Below are positions 7,625-16,014 of a stretch of 64,000 bases of DNA, piece by piece. The DNA is from Bryobacterales bacterium. Lineage in GTDB: Bacteria > Acidobacteriota > Terriglobia > Bryobacterales > Bryobacteraceae. The notes below the pieces were generated by a model, which was not told where the DNA came from, did no database searches, and worked only from the letters and a program-made list of their open reading frames with translations. Numbering within the stretch: the first letter of the stretch is position 1; every line of letters begins with the position of its first letter. The position numbers were made by a program, and so were the translations under genes. The stretch covers positions 1 to 64,000 of the forward strand of contig JADZCM010000041.1 in the NCBI GenBank assembly GCA_020851555.1, in the 5' to 3' direction.

Positions 7625-9217
7625 TCACCCGCTGCCCAGGCGAATGAACTCACTGCGCAGGCGCGCGTGCTTCTGCATGAGCCGCAAGTAGAGCGTTTCA
7701 CCGGGGCCCATCTTGGCGCGGATGACCGCCATCGCCAGCCGTTTGTCGGCCTCAGGCCAATCCGCGAGGCCGGGGATCTGGTCCAGCACCATGGCGAAAT
7801 TCAGGAACTCGGGGTGTGGCCCGACTTTGACGCCGAGCGCCGTTGCCACGCGAGCCGCCGCCTCCTCCGGCCGGCTGCGCTGCGCGGCCAGGGCGACATG
7901 GCGCACGCTGAAGCGGTCCCAATCGCCTTCCGCCGCGCCCGGCGTATCGAAAACCAGCGGAGCTACGGCCAGCCTGCGCAGCGTCGCCGCGGGGCTGCGG
8001 TATCCGGGCTTCCGCATCAACCGGCATTCCTCCCGTGCAACGACGCGCACCAGTTCCGGCAGAACAGGGCGAAAGCCGAGCTTGCGGTAGAACCAGAACG
8101 CGCCGGACGCGATCGCCTCCTCGTTCTCCAGCCCGATCTGATAAGGGTCGATCGAGAAGGAGGCAACTCCCAGCAACTGGCTGAACAGCCGCAGCACCCG
8201 AGCGAAGATCCAGGCCGTCTCGCCCTCGCGGAAGGTGTAGTAGAGGTTGAAGCCGACCTCCATGCGGTCGAACAGAGAGAGCGTCTCGAAGTACCCGGCG
8301 GGCACGCCGTTCTTGAATATCATCGCGGCATGATACGCGCGCAAGGGCAGCCGCCATTCGGCAGGGACGCCGCAGAAGTAGAGTTCGACCCCGCGTCCGG
8401 CCTGCGCGCGCAAAACGGATCGCGGGTCGCCGTAAGTGAAGCCGTGCAGCTCACGGTATCTGGCCGCGGAAGCGGCTACGGCCATGTTGAGGAACGCCTG
8501 GCCGCCTTCCTCCCCGAGAGGTTCGACCTCCAGCGGCTCGGCCTGCAACTCCTGCTCCAGCACAACCTCGGATCTGCGGATCAGCGAGCCTTTGTGGTAA
8601 AAGACGCGGCGCGGCCGCAGACCCGCCACTGTGCGGGAAGCCGGGGTGCTCTCCAACTCCCACCGCACCGGCAACTGGAGCGAGTCGTAGAGGTCTGCTT
8701 TCTCCTTCGCGGAAACGTCGAGGCTTTCGATCCGGGTGAGAAGAAACTCCAGCGAACGATCCAATCCGCCCGCCGCGCGGCTGAGCCACTCCAGGTAGGG
8801 AATGTGCGGCTCGACCATCGTGTCTTCCTCCACCAGGGGAAACAGCCGCCGCCAGGGGCCGGCCAGCCGGTCGGTCAATTCGTAGCAGTCCCAGTCGATG
8901 GCGACGCGTCCGGTCTCCAGTTCCGCCAGGCGCCTGACCACCTCATAGTGGAAAATCGCCGTGAACGCGGTGCCGGCGATGCCGGAGACCTCGGGCTCCT
9001 CGAAAGCGCTCATGTCCGCGCCGGATTCGCGGAGTCTCCTGACGCGGTCCGGGATGCCGGCCAGCAGGGTTTCCGCCTGGCGCAGTGTCCGGCGGTCCGG
9101 AGGAAAGGCGCGAAGGAACAGCAAGCCCTCGTGCAGGCGGATCAGGCTGCCGGCATCCCGTGCGGCGGCCAACTTCATCAAGGGTTCCAGGCGGGCGGCC
9201 AGATCAGTCCCGTTCAC
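7625..9217 (-). CDS. Hypothetical protein with GNAT-like C-terminal region
   Basis: 530 residues from a GTG preceded by AAAGGAG. No close family recognised. Residues about 290-410 resemble a GNAT acyltransferase fold: a strand pair ending VPAGYFE, a helix region, then AFWFYRKLGFRPV, the characteristic C-terminal beta-bulge motif of acetyltransferases. The N-terminal ~250 residues are helical and charged, the C-terminal ~110 residues again helical. It contains no signal peptide or membrane segment. It is transcribed divergently from the phage-tail-like gene at 9327 across a 109-bp gap. Substrate unknown. Confidence 0.65.
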   Translation of the reverse strand: MNGTDLAARLEPLMKLAAARDAGSLIRLHEGLLFLRAFPPDRRTLRQAETLLAGIPDRVRRLRESGADMSAFEEPEVSGIAGTAFTAIFHYEVVRRLAELETGRVAIDWDCYELTDRLAGPWRRLFPLVEEDTMVEPHIPYLEWLSRAAGGLDRSLEFLLTRIESLDVSAKEKADLYDSLQLPVRWELESTPASRTVAGLRPRRVFYHKGSLIRRSEVVLEQELQAEPLEVEPLGEEGGQAFLNMAVAASAARYRELHGFTYGDPRSVLRAQAGRGVELYFCGVPAEWRLPLRAYHAAMIFKNGVPAGYFETLSLFDRMEVGFNLYYTFREGETAWIFARVLRLFSQLLGVASFSIDPYQIGLENEEAIASGAFWFYRKLGFRPVLPELVRVVAREECRLMRKPGYRSPAATLRRLAVAPLVFDTPGAAEGDWDRFSVRHVALAAQRSRPEEAAARVATALGVKVGPHPEFLNFAMVLDQIPGLADWPEADKRLAMAVIRAKMGPGETLYLRLMQKHARLRSEFIRLGSG

Positions 9218-9326
9218 AAACGCGGTCTCCTTTTTTCGATAGTTCTATCAAGCATATACCGGCGGCTGACAAGGCGAGGACCGAAGCGCGGCAACCGGGC
9301 GCCAATACTATCAAGACGGGGGATCC

Positions 9327-12092
9327 TTGCCCGAGCCCATCTTCAAACTGCAACCCGACCGGACGATACAACTCCGGGGTTTCGACGACCTGGGCGCGGC
9401 GGCGGCGCTGCACTCGGCCACCTCGTCGAGCTTCAAGGTCAGCGGCGTGTTCCGGGATGCCGCCGACTTCGCCGTTCTTATCCTGTACGACGCGGACAAT
9501 TCCTACGAGCACCCGAGACTCAAGTATCTTCCTGATTTCGACTTCTCCGGCCTCACGCTGACCTTCGACGTGCATTACACGGGGCTGATGCCCCTCGACT
9601 CGCCCAAGTACCCCACGATCGACTGGCCATACTTGGACGTGATCCGGCCGGACCAGACCACCGCCAAGATACCCCTCTTCGAGCACGCCCAACAGGCCGG
9701 TGGAACCTACTCGAGCGCCGAGGCGAGTTTCGTCATTGAAGACAATGGGCTGGCGCCGTACGACAGGATCACGCTGTGGTACCTCAATTTCGCCTTCGAC
9801 TACATCGTGCCGCCGGCGACACCGCTTCCGTCCGCCGCGCAGATCGCGGACGCCCTCGCGTCGCAGATCAACGGCGTGGATTGGGAGGCGTTCGGCGTTC
9901 TGATTCCGCTTCGGGCGGAGTCCAGCGGCGCCACCTTGAGGATCATCGCGGATCGCGCCGGCCGCGACGGGAACATGATCCGGATGTACGCCGTGGCGAA
10001 GAACGCACGCCTGAAGACCACCTCGCCCGTTGCGGTCTTTCAGGGCGGCAGCTCGGACGCGACCTGGCGCGTCACCCTCGATTTCAGTGCGCTGGGCGTC
10101 GCGGAGATCCGGCAGATGTGGCTGACCTTCGCGCCGGCGCTGGCCAACGGCGAGGAACTGGCCGCCACGGAATGGGAAGCCGAATTCACGAACTGGACGC
10201 TGAGCGGGCCCGAATCCAAGCGGTTGCTCAAAGTGGCGGGGCCCGGGAGCGTGCGCGTCGAGGAGAACGATTACTGGGCGTGCTACTCGGGCGACTGGGA
10301 CGCCGAGACGGGTTTCTATTCGGGGGGCTACGCACGCAGGGCCTCCGCGACGGGCGCTTCGGTGACGGTCCGTTACGCCTGCGCCTTGACCCACGATCTA
10401 TACATCGGGACTTCGCTCTACGCGGACCGGGGAGTCGCGGGCGTGAGTCTTGACGGGGACGAGGAGACGGATCTGGACTGCCGGCTCGACGCCGAACCCG
10501 CGGTGGTGACGCGGCGCAGGGTGCGCACGGCGGTGAGCGCGGGGGAACACACGGTGACGATCCGGCTCAAGTCGGCGGGCTGCTTCTACTTCGATTTCCT
10601 GGAGGCGGCGGCGCCGTCGGATGTGCCCGACGCGCTTCCGGCCATCGAGAACATCGCGCCCGCGCTGGACTACAGCACGGACCACACCTACAAGCTTCCG
10701 CCGGCCCGGATTCTCTGGATGCTCGATCAACTCGGCTATCGCGGGCCGCTGAACGAGTACATAGGCGTCTTCTGGTGGAACCAGCGGGAGCGCACGGACG
10801 CGGTGATCCCGGGCGTGACGGTGAGCTTCACCGGCCAGTTCCTGCCCGAGGACCAGGTGTTCCTGAGCATCGGCGGCCAGACGTGCGGCAAGACGGTCTT
10901 TCCCAACGAGGACGGAGCGCTGATCGCCCGGCATTTCCAGTACATGATCAACTCGACCTACGTCGGCGTGTGGGCCGCCGCCGATGGAAGCACACTGACC
11001 ATCACCGCCCGTTCCCCCAAGCCCGCGTATTCCTACACGTTCGACGCGTGGAAAGAGAGCGGCCAGGGGTCGGGCGGAACGGCCGGCTGGACGGGGAGTC
11101 TTGAGAACGGGCAGCCGGGGCGTTGGGTCGTGGATCCCTCGCAGTCTCCCGCGCTCAACCGCGGGGCGCGCGACTGGCACCTGGACTTCTTCCGGCAGTG
11201 CCGCGCCGGCGGCCGCGAGATCACCGTCGCGGCTTCGATGGAGCTGGTGAATCCCCCCGCCGGTTTCGGCGCCCGGTACGCGGACGGGCAGGTGGTGGAA
11301 ACGTCGGTGGGCTTCGGCAGCCTGGTCTCGACTCACTGCGCGTTCTCGAGCCCCATGCTGAGCTACCAGAAGCAGGTCTACCGGGCGCTGGCGGACCTCA
11401 TGGCGTCGGCTACCCTAACGCCCAGCCTTCAGTGCGGGGAGTTCTGCTGGTGGTATTTCACAAATCGGAAAACATCCAATCCGGCAGGCGGTATGGCGTA
11501 CTACGACGAGGAAACGCAGGCGGCGGCGCTGGCGGCGCTCGACCGCACTCTGCACGTATTCACCGGACCTGACGACGACCCGGGCGTCAACGGCGGAGAG
11601 GATGCGCTGTTCCTGCGCAACCGGCTCCGCGACTATGTGGCGGCGCTTGCCGGGTACGTCCGAGGTCTCCATCCGGAGGCGCGGTTCGAGGTGCTCTTCC
11701 CTTACGATGTCAACCACCCGGAGCCGGCGGGGGTACATCTGCTCGGCGGACGCTTGAACCGGTTCGTGAACCTGCCGCTCGAATGGGAACAAAAAGCCAC
11801 GAGCGGGCTGGACTCGCTGAAGGTCGAGGCGCTCGATTTCGGCGCATGGACGCGGGATCTGAACCTCACCCGCGCGGCGGTGTTGTTCGCCACCGGGCTT
11901 GCCTGGCCCAAGGATTCGTTGCGCCACCTGCTGCCCGTATTCCAGCCCGGCTACGCCTGGGAGAAGGAATGTTCGGCTGCGCTCGGGGAAGGAGTGGAGT
12001 CGGCCCATCTATGGGCCTTCGACCACGTGTGCCTTTTCGGACTCAGGACTCCGCCGGTGCTGACACAGGCCTCCGCCCGGCGCCAGGGTTGA
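9327..12092 (+). CDS. Large multidomain protein with phage-tail-like modules and a possible TIM-barrel
   Basis: 921 residues from a TTG at 9327 with a GGGGGA upstream. No signal peptide. Residues about 170-230 (ADALASQINGVDWEAFGVLI, later RIIADRAGRDGNM) and about 500-565 (GALIARHFQYMINSTYVGVW, later LTITARSPK) look like two copies of a small module common in phage tail and sheath proteins, in which 'A-x-x-I-N' is followed by 'LTITAR-x-x-G'. A carbohydrate-binding-like stretch (about 285-435) lies between. The last ~280 residues have alternating strands and helices with QCGEFCWWYF and RFEVLFPYDVN, suggestive of a glycosidase-like TIM barrel. I recall similar domains under the name non-contractile tail sheath protein, but cannot confirm it. 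No other phage structural genes are nearby. Confidence 0.55.
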   Translation: MPEPIFKLQPDRTIQLRGFDDLGAAAALHSATSSSFKVSGVFRDAADFAVLILYDADNSYEHPRLKYLPDFDFSGLTLTFDVHYTGLMPLDSPKYPTIDWPYLDVIRPDQTTAKIPLFEHAQQAGGTYSSAEASFVIEDNGLAPYDRITLWYLNFAFDYIVPPATPLPSAAQIADALASQINGVDWEAFGVLIPLRAESSGATLRIIADRAGRDGNMIRMYAVAKNARLKTTSPVAVFQGGSSDATWRVTLDFSALGVAEIRQMWLTFAPALANGEELAATEWEAEFTNWTLSGPESKRLLKVAGPGSVRVEENDYWACYSGDWDAETGFYSGGYARRASATGASVTVRYACALTHDLYIGTSLYADRGVAGVSLDGDEETDLDCRLDAEPAVVTRRRVRTAVSAGEHTVTIRLKSAGCFYFDFLEAAAPSDVPDALPAIENIAPALDYSTDHTYKLPPARILWMLDQLGYRGPLNEYIGVFWWNQRERTDAVIPGVTVSFTGQFLPEDQVFLSIGGQTCGKTVFPNEDGALIARHFQYMINSTYVGVWAAADGSTLTITARSPKPAYSYTFDAWKESGQGSGGTAGWTGSLENGQPGRWVVDPSQSPALNRGARDWHLDFFRQCRAGGREITVAASMELVNPPAGFGARYADGQVVETSVGFGSLVSTHCAFSSPMLSYQKQVYRALADLMASATLTPSLQCGEFCWWYFTNRKTSNPAGGMAYYDEETQAAALAALDRTLHVFTGPDDDPGVNGGEDALFLRNRLRDYVAALAGYVRGLHPEARFEVLFPYDVNHPEPAGVHLLGGRLNRFVNLPLEWEQKATSGLDSLKVEALDFGAWTRDLNLTRAAVLFATGLAWPKDSLRHLLPVFQPGYAWEKECSAALGEGVESAHLWAFDHVCLFGLRTPPVLTQASARRQG

Positions 12093-12129
12093 CCCGGCGA
12101 AGGCTCGCGCAGTTCACGCGATTCCGCAG

Positions 12130-13128
12130 TCAGGAGCGGGGGACGCCGGGAGTCGCAGTCTGAGCCATGTAGCGGCTGGGCTCGACCACCAGTTTTGTCG
12201 GGGAATCCAGTTGGCGCCAGGCGACGTCGTCGGGCGACCGCTTCAGCACGCCGTACTGGCCGAGCAGCCACAGGGAGTCATCCGTACGCTGTAACCAGGT
12301 CAGGAACAACCGGTCCGTGGTGGGTTCCGTCACCCGCCAGGTTTCTCCGCCGTCCTCGCTCAGCAGGACGCACTCGTCCGCCGCAATCCAGCCGCGGCCG
12401 GCACGGTCGAAGATCACCGACGTCAACCAGTTTTGAACCGGACTTTCCTGTGTCTGCCAGGTGGCTCCACCGTCCCGGCTGCGCAGAATCTCCCCGTTGA
12501 ACCCTACGGCCCAACCGTTGAGAGGATCCCGGAAGTACACCGAACTCAGGGACCAGACCATGCCCGCCGGCGTTTCGCCCTTCTGCCATGTGCGGCCTCC
12601 GTCGGTGGTCCGGGTGACGGTGCCGACCCAGCCCACGGCCCAGCCGTGGTTGGCGTCGGCGAAATAGAGGGACTCGATGGGCTGGTTCACCTGGCTGTTC
12701 TGCAAGGCCCAGGTGCGGCCGCCGTCAGCGGTGTGAACAATCACCCCGCCGTGACCCGCAACCCAGCCGGATTCACCCTTCCACTGGATGGCGGTGAGAG
12801 TCTCGCGGGCCGGAAGGGGAACGGTCTGCCAGTTGTAGCCCCCGTCTGCGGTGGTTGCCAGCGCGCCCTTGTCTCCGGCAACGTACCCGCGCCGGGCGTC
12901 CAGGAACTTCACCGCCCGCCAGTTGGTGCCGGCCGGTAGAGGTCTGGAGGTCCAGGTTGCGCCGTGGTTTTCCGTCACCAGCAGGCGCGGTTCCTCGCAC
13001 AGAAGGTATACCCTTTCGCCGGCGGCGTCGGTGTTCTTGATAAAGCAGGAGGCGCCTCCAACGTCAGCGGCCAGAGCGGACGAAACGGCTCCCAACAGCA
13101 GCAATCCGAGTGCACGTATTTTTTGCAT
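12130..13128 (-). CDS. Exported Ycf48/Hcf136-like beta-propeller protein
   Basis: 332 residues from the second of two possible ATGs (MQKIRALGLLLLGAVSSALA is a good signal peptide; the other ATG at 13143 adds five residues). At least five repeats carry the Asp-box-like motif T-x-D-G-G-x-T/N-W (TTADGGYNW, TADGGRTW, TTDGGRTW, SRDGGATW, SEDGGETW) alternating with GWAVG / GWVAGH turns. This is the Ycf48-type seven-bladed propeller also found in photosystem II assembly factors and in many heterotroph exported proteins. A photosynthetic role is unlikely here; it is probably a periplasmic scaffold. Confidence 0.8.
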   Translation of the reverse strand: MQKIRALGLLLLGAVSSALAADVGGASCFIKNTDAAGERVYLLCEEPRLLVTENHGATWTSRPLPAGTNWRAVKFLDARRGYVAGDKGALATTADGGYNWQTVPLPARETLTAIQWKGESGWVAGHGGVIVHTADGGRTWALQNSQVNQPIESLYFADANHGWAVGWVGTVTRTTDGGRTWQKGETPAGMVWSLSSVYFRDPLNGWAVGFNGEILRSRDGGATWQTQESPVQNWLTSVIFDRAGRGWIAADECVLLSEDGGETWRVTEPTTDRLFLTWLQRTDDSLWLLGQYGVLKRSPDDVAWRQLDSPTKLVVEPSRYMAQTATPGVPRS

Positions 13129-13280
13129 ATTCCCTCTGTCCATACTTGTAAAGACGCGCGGCGCGGGGAGAAGGATGCAGAAGACGCGAGATTCTCAAAG
13201 GTGACCCTGTGCGCTTTCGCCGGCGCAGGTCCGCATTTCGAGCGCGATTGTGACTTCATGAACCGCGGCTCATGAAAGGC

Positions 13281-13306
13281 GTGTCATCCTGCCGGGTGCA
13301 GGACAC
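13281..13306 (-). terminator. Stem-loop directly after the 13307 gene
   Basis: On the minus strand GTGTCCTGC pairs with GCAGG-AT-GACAC around a 5-nt loop (9 bp with a 2-nt bulge), starting at the base after the stop codon. The following GCCTTTCAT is only weakly T-rich, so intrinsic termination is plausible but not certain. Confidence 0.45.
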
Positions 13307-15133
13307 CTACCAGATGTACTCCTTCGCGGAGGAGCGGCGCTGGTGGCTGTCGAGGACGTGGACGACGCGGAACTTTTTGAGCTTGGCGGGCGAAAGCTGG
13401 CCGATGGGGATGTACAGGATGGAGCGGCCGAGGCGGCCGGCGATGGTCCGAAAGACCGGGCGCGGAGGCCTGGCCGCCACGTAGACCACATGGCGGTGGA
13501 TGGAGTAATCCAGAGCCGCGAGCAGGAGGCGTTCGGGCTTGGAGGCGGCGAACTCGTAGTCCGGGTCGGTCCACACGTCGATCATGCGGCGCGGCGGCAG
13601 GCTCAACAGAAAACCGCCGTACTCGGCGCGCCCGATCCCCGGCCCGACCAGCTTGTCGAAAGGATCGGTGGAATAGAACGCCATGTCGCTCTCGTTGGCG
13701 TGCTCGCCGAGCCAGGTAGTCAGCCACGGGTACCGGCCGTTGCGGTCCTCGTCGAAGATGACGGCCACGGAACCCACGTCGCCGGCGATCTTGTCGAACT
13801 GCCGCACGTAGATTTTGTTCTCGTGCCAGTGGCGTATGGTCTCGCGCAGGTCGATCCCATCCAGCACCGACGTGGAAAACGGCTCGGCGCGAACGCGCTC
13901 TTCGGAAAGGATGCTCTTGGCCTTCTTCTGAAGGAACCGGCCGAAATCCTCGACCACGATGTCCTCGGGCGGGTAGGAGCAGATGGCGTTGCCGTCGATC
14001 TGGCGCGCCCACTCGCCGGGAAACTTCTCCCGTTTGCGCGGCTTCAGCCCGGCCGGTTTCAATCGCTGCTTCGGCTTCGGGAGACGCCGCCGAAGACGGA
14101 GCTTGCGCGTGTCGCGCCAGACCTCCTCGCCGGACAGATCCACCGTCATCAGGTCACCCTGCACCTGCTGGGGCGGGTAGCTGCCGCCGGTCTCCCACAC
14201 GTCCCAGCCGTAGTTGTCGTCCACCACGGAGCGGGCCGCGGCGGTGATATCGAGCAGGTTGGCCGTCAGGCCGCCCCCGACCAGCGCCAGATTCCTGGTG
14301 TACCGCCCCAGCAGCCGCCGCTGCCAGTGGGACACACGCTCGCCCGTGGCCTTCTCGTAGGCTTTCTCGGCCTCCAGGAGCAAAGCGAGCTGCGCGCGGG
14401 GGCGGTCGGGGAGCAGTGCATCCTGCATCGAGCCGCGGAACTGCTCGTAGCGGTACTGGAGGTAGGGATACTCGATCGCGATCTCGGCCAGGCAGCGGGG
14501 ATGCGGGTTGAGCAGCTCGACGCCCGCCCGCGAGACGCGAGCCGCCGGCTGCGCCTGGGGCTGCTCCATGGCATCCAGCACCGGGTCGAGCAGGTTCAGC
14601 GAGAGCACCACGAACACGCTCGCCATCGGATCCGCGCCTTGCAGCTTCCAGGCGATCCCGGCGGCGTGCGCGTCGATCGCCGCAGATCGCGGCTGCGGAT
14701 ACACGCGATAAGCCTCGACGTACCTCTCCAGGCCGAGGTGCCGCACGGAGTAGGGGTCCGGAGCGCGGTCCGGCAAGTGGGGACGCGGGCCGAAGTCGGG
14801 TTCGGCGAAGACGATCTCCGCACGGATCTCCCGTGCGGTGCGAATCGCCTCGGTGAACGGGTCCGCGGGCTCCACCGGGACGTAGACGGCCTCGTCCTGC
14901 TCCCCGCCTTCCTCGGGATACAGGATGACGGACATCTGCGGGAGGCGATCCACGGCGCGGAGGTACGCGTCCTCAAGCGTCGCCGGCAGTTCGACGGCTA
15001 CCACCCGCGGCCGCTCCGCCAGCAGCGCGCGGCGCAGTTCGATGGAGAATTCCAGACGCCCCGGCAGGACGGGAAAGTAAGTGAAACGGCCCCGGCGCAG
15101 ACTCCCGGCGTCAGGCGCGGACTCGAGGGACAT
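13307..15133 (-). CDS. Unknown 608-residue protein coupled to a MoxR-type ATPase; TraB/ChaN-like N-terminus
   Basis: The ATG at 15133 (MSLESAPDAG) overlaps the end of the ATPase gene by 23 nt, so translation is coupled. Residues about 15-150 have an ELRRALLAERPRVVAVELPA pattern (a helix, then a strand ending in an acidic residue), followed by strands with VILYPEE and IVFAEPDFG; this resembles the core of TraB/GumN or erythromycin-esterase-like folds. The middle is helical (AEKAYEKATGERVSHW). A basic linker (about 370-400, rich in KPKQRLKPAGLKPRKR) precedes a C-terminal domain with VGSVAVIFDEDRNGRYPW, GFLLSLPPRRM and HRHVVYVAARPP. No membrane segments. I do not know a named family for the whole protein. 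Confidence 0.6.
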   Translation of the reverse strand: MSLESAPDAGSLRRGRFTYFPVLPGRLEFSIELRRALLAERPRVVAVELPATLEDAYLRAVDRLPQMSVILYPEEGGEQDEAVYVPVEPADPFTEAIRTAREIRAEIVFAEPDFGPRPHLPDRAPDPYSVRHLGLERYVEAYRVYPQPRSAAIDAHAAGIAWKLQGADPMASVFVVLSLNLLDPVLDAMEQPQAQPAARVSRAGVELLNPHPRCLAEIAIEYPYLQYRYEQFRGSMQDALLPDRPRAQLALLLEAEKAYEKATGERVSHWQRRLLGRYTRNLALVGGGLTANLLDITAAARSVVDDNYGWDVWETGGSYPPQQVQGDLMTVDLSGEEVWRDTRKLRLRRRLPKPKQRLKPAGLKPRKREKFPGEWARQIDGNAICSYPPEDIVVEDFGRFLQKKAKSILSEERVRAEPFSTSVLDGIDLRETIRHWHENKIYVRQFDKIAGDVGSVAVIFDEDRNGRYPWLTTWLGEHANESDMAFYSTDPFDKLVGPGIGRAEYGGFLLSLPPRRMIDVWTDPDYEFAASKPERLLLAALDYSIHRHVVYVAARPPRPVFRTIAGRLGRSILYIPIGQLSPAKLKKFRVVHVLDSHQRRSSAKEYIW

Positions 15134-15941
15134 AACGCCGGGCCTCTTCCCCCAGGGTTTCCAGGAGGGCCGTTTCCAGCGCCCGATGCTCGTCAAAGTG
15201 CGGCAGTTCGCTCTGGAGTTTCATGGCGAAACGCGCGACGTTGATGCCGTCCCTGACGGTGTAGCGCTCGTCGGCCGCGTGCGCGTGCTGGAGGAAATCG
15301 GTGACGTATTGCAGGATTCTCTCCTCCCCGAACGGCAGGTTCTCCTTGAGGATCCGGTATTCCTCGTCGCGCTCGGGAAAGTCGATCAGAATCTGGGGCT
15401 GGAGACGCGAATGGATGTACTCGGGCAGGTCGAAGGTGGAGGCGTCGTCATTCAGGGTGGCGACGAACCGGAAGTCGGGATGCGCCTTGATCTTGACGCC
15501 GGCGACAATCGACTCCACGTAGCGGCGGGCGTCCAGCAGCGGCGCGAGACTGGCCCAACTCTTCTCACTCATCCGGTTGCCTTCATCCAGGATCACAACC
15601 CCTCCCCGGATCATGGCGGTGACCAGCGGCGAGGCCACGTAGCGCAGCCGTCCCGCGCCCTCGATCACGGGGGTTACCAGCAGGTCCTCCGGCCGGGTAT
15701 CCACGGTGGCCTGCATGATGTAGACGTCGCGGCGCAGCCGCTTCGCTCCCGCGTACGCCAGCGTGGTCTTCCCGACGCCCGGCTTCCCCACGAGCCGTGG
15801 GTTCATGGGGAGGTCCTGAGGGTCCACGATCAGCCACGCGGCCAGCAGTTGCCGCAGCGGTTCGTCCTGCCCAACCCAGCGCGCGGGTAATTCGTCCGGG
15901 TGCGCCAGGTGCAGGACGACGCCTTCGATCTCGACCACCAT
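15111..15941 (-). CDS. MoxR-family AAA ATPase
   Basis: 276 residues starting at ATG 15941. MoxR proteins are AAA+ chaperone-like ATPases that usually remodel or insert cofactors into a vWA-containing partner. Visible motifs are a Walker A GKPGVGKT at 52-59, Walker B GVVILDE at 114-120 followed by GNRMSEKS, sensor 1 FVATLNDD, and an arginine-finger region SRLQPQILIDFPER. The substrate partner is presumably the overlapping downstream gene, since no vWA protein is adjacent. A GATAAT hexamer 7 nt upstream of the start suggests its own promoter with almost no leader, separating it from the aldose epimerase gene 73 bp upstream. Confidence 0.85.
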   Translation of the reverse strand: MVVEIEGVVLHLAHPDELPARWVGQDEPLRQLLAAWLIVDPQDLPMNPRLVGKPGVGKTTLAYAGAKRLRRDVYIMQATVDTRPEDLLVTPVIEGAGRLRYVASPLVTAMIRGGVVILDEGNRMSEKSWASLAPLLDARRYVESIVAGVKIKAHPDFRFVATLNDDASTFDLPEYIHSRLQPQILIDFPERDEEYRILKENLPFGEERILQYVTDFLQHAHAADERYTVRDGINVARFAMKLQSELPHFDEHRALETALLETLGEEARRYVPRVRA

Positions 15942-15948
15942 CAAGGTT

Positions 15949-15954
15949 ATTATC
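15949..15954 (-). promoter_or_regulatory. -10-like hexamer 7 nt before the MoxR start
   Basis: GATAAT on the minus strand, followed by aaccttg and the ATG. Transcription from it would give a nearly leaderless mRNA. No clear -35. Confidence 0.4.
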
Positions 15955-16014
15955 CCAGAGTCGCGGGCGTACCCGGCGCGAACCGCCACTCCGGCACACG
16001 GCGCCGGGGGCGGG

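Noticed and set aside
7667-9535. Long plus-strand frame opposite the GNAT-like gene
   Set aside because: It lies almost entirely antisense to a well-supported gene, has low-complexity R/Q-rich composition and no domain; high GC keeps shadow frames open.
9327-12092. Prophage
   Set aside because: Only one protein has tail-like modules; no integrase, portal, capsid, terminase or lysis gene lies near it.
13343-15244. 633-residue plus-strand frame opposite the TraB-like gene
   Set aside because: Antisense to a real coupled gene, with repeated V-D-x-V composition typical of shadow frames.
13307-15941. Classical MoxR-vWA operon
   Set aside because: The partner has no vWA MIDAS motif, and no vWA gene lies within the adjacent genes.
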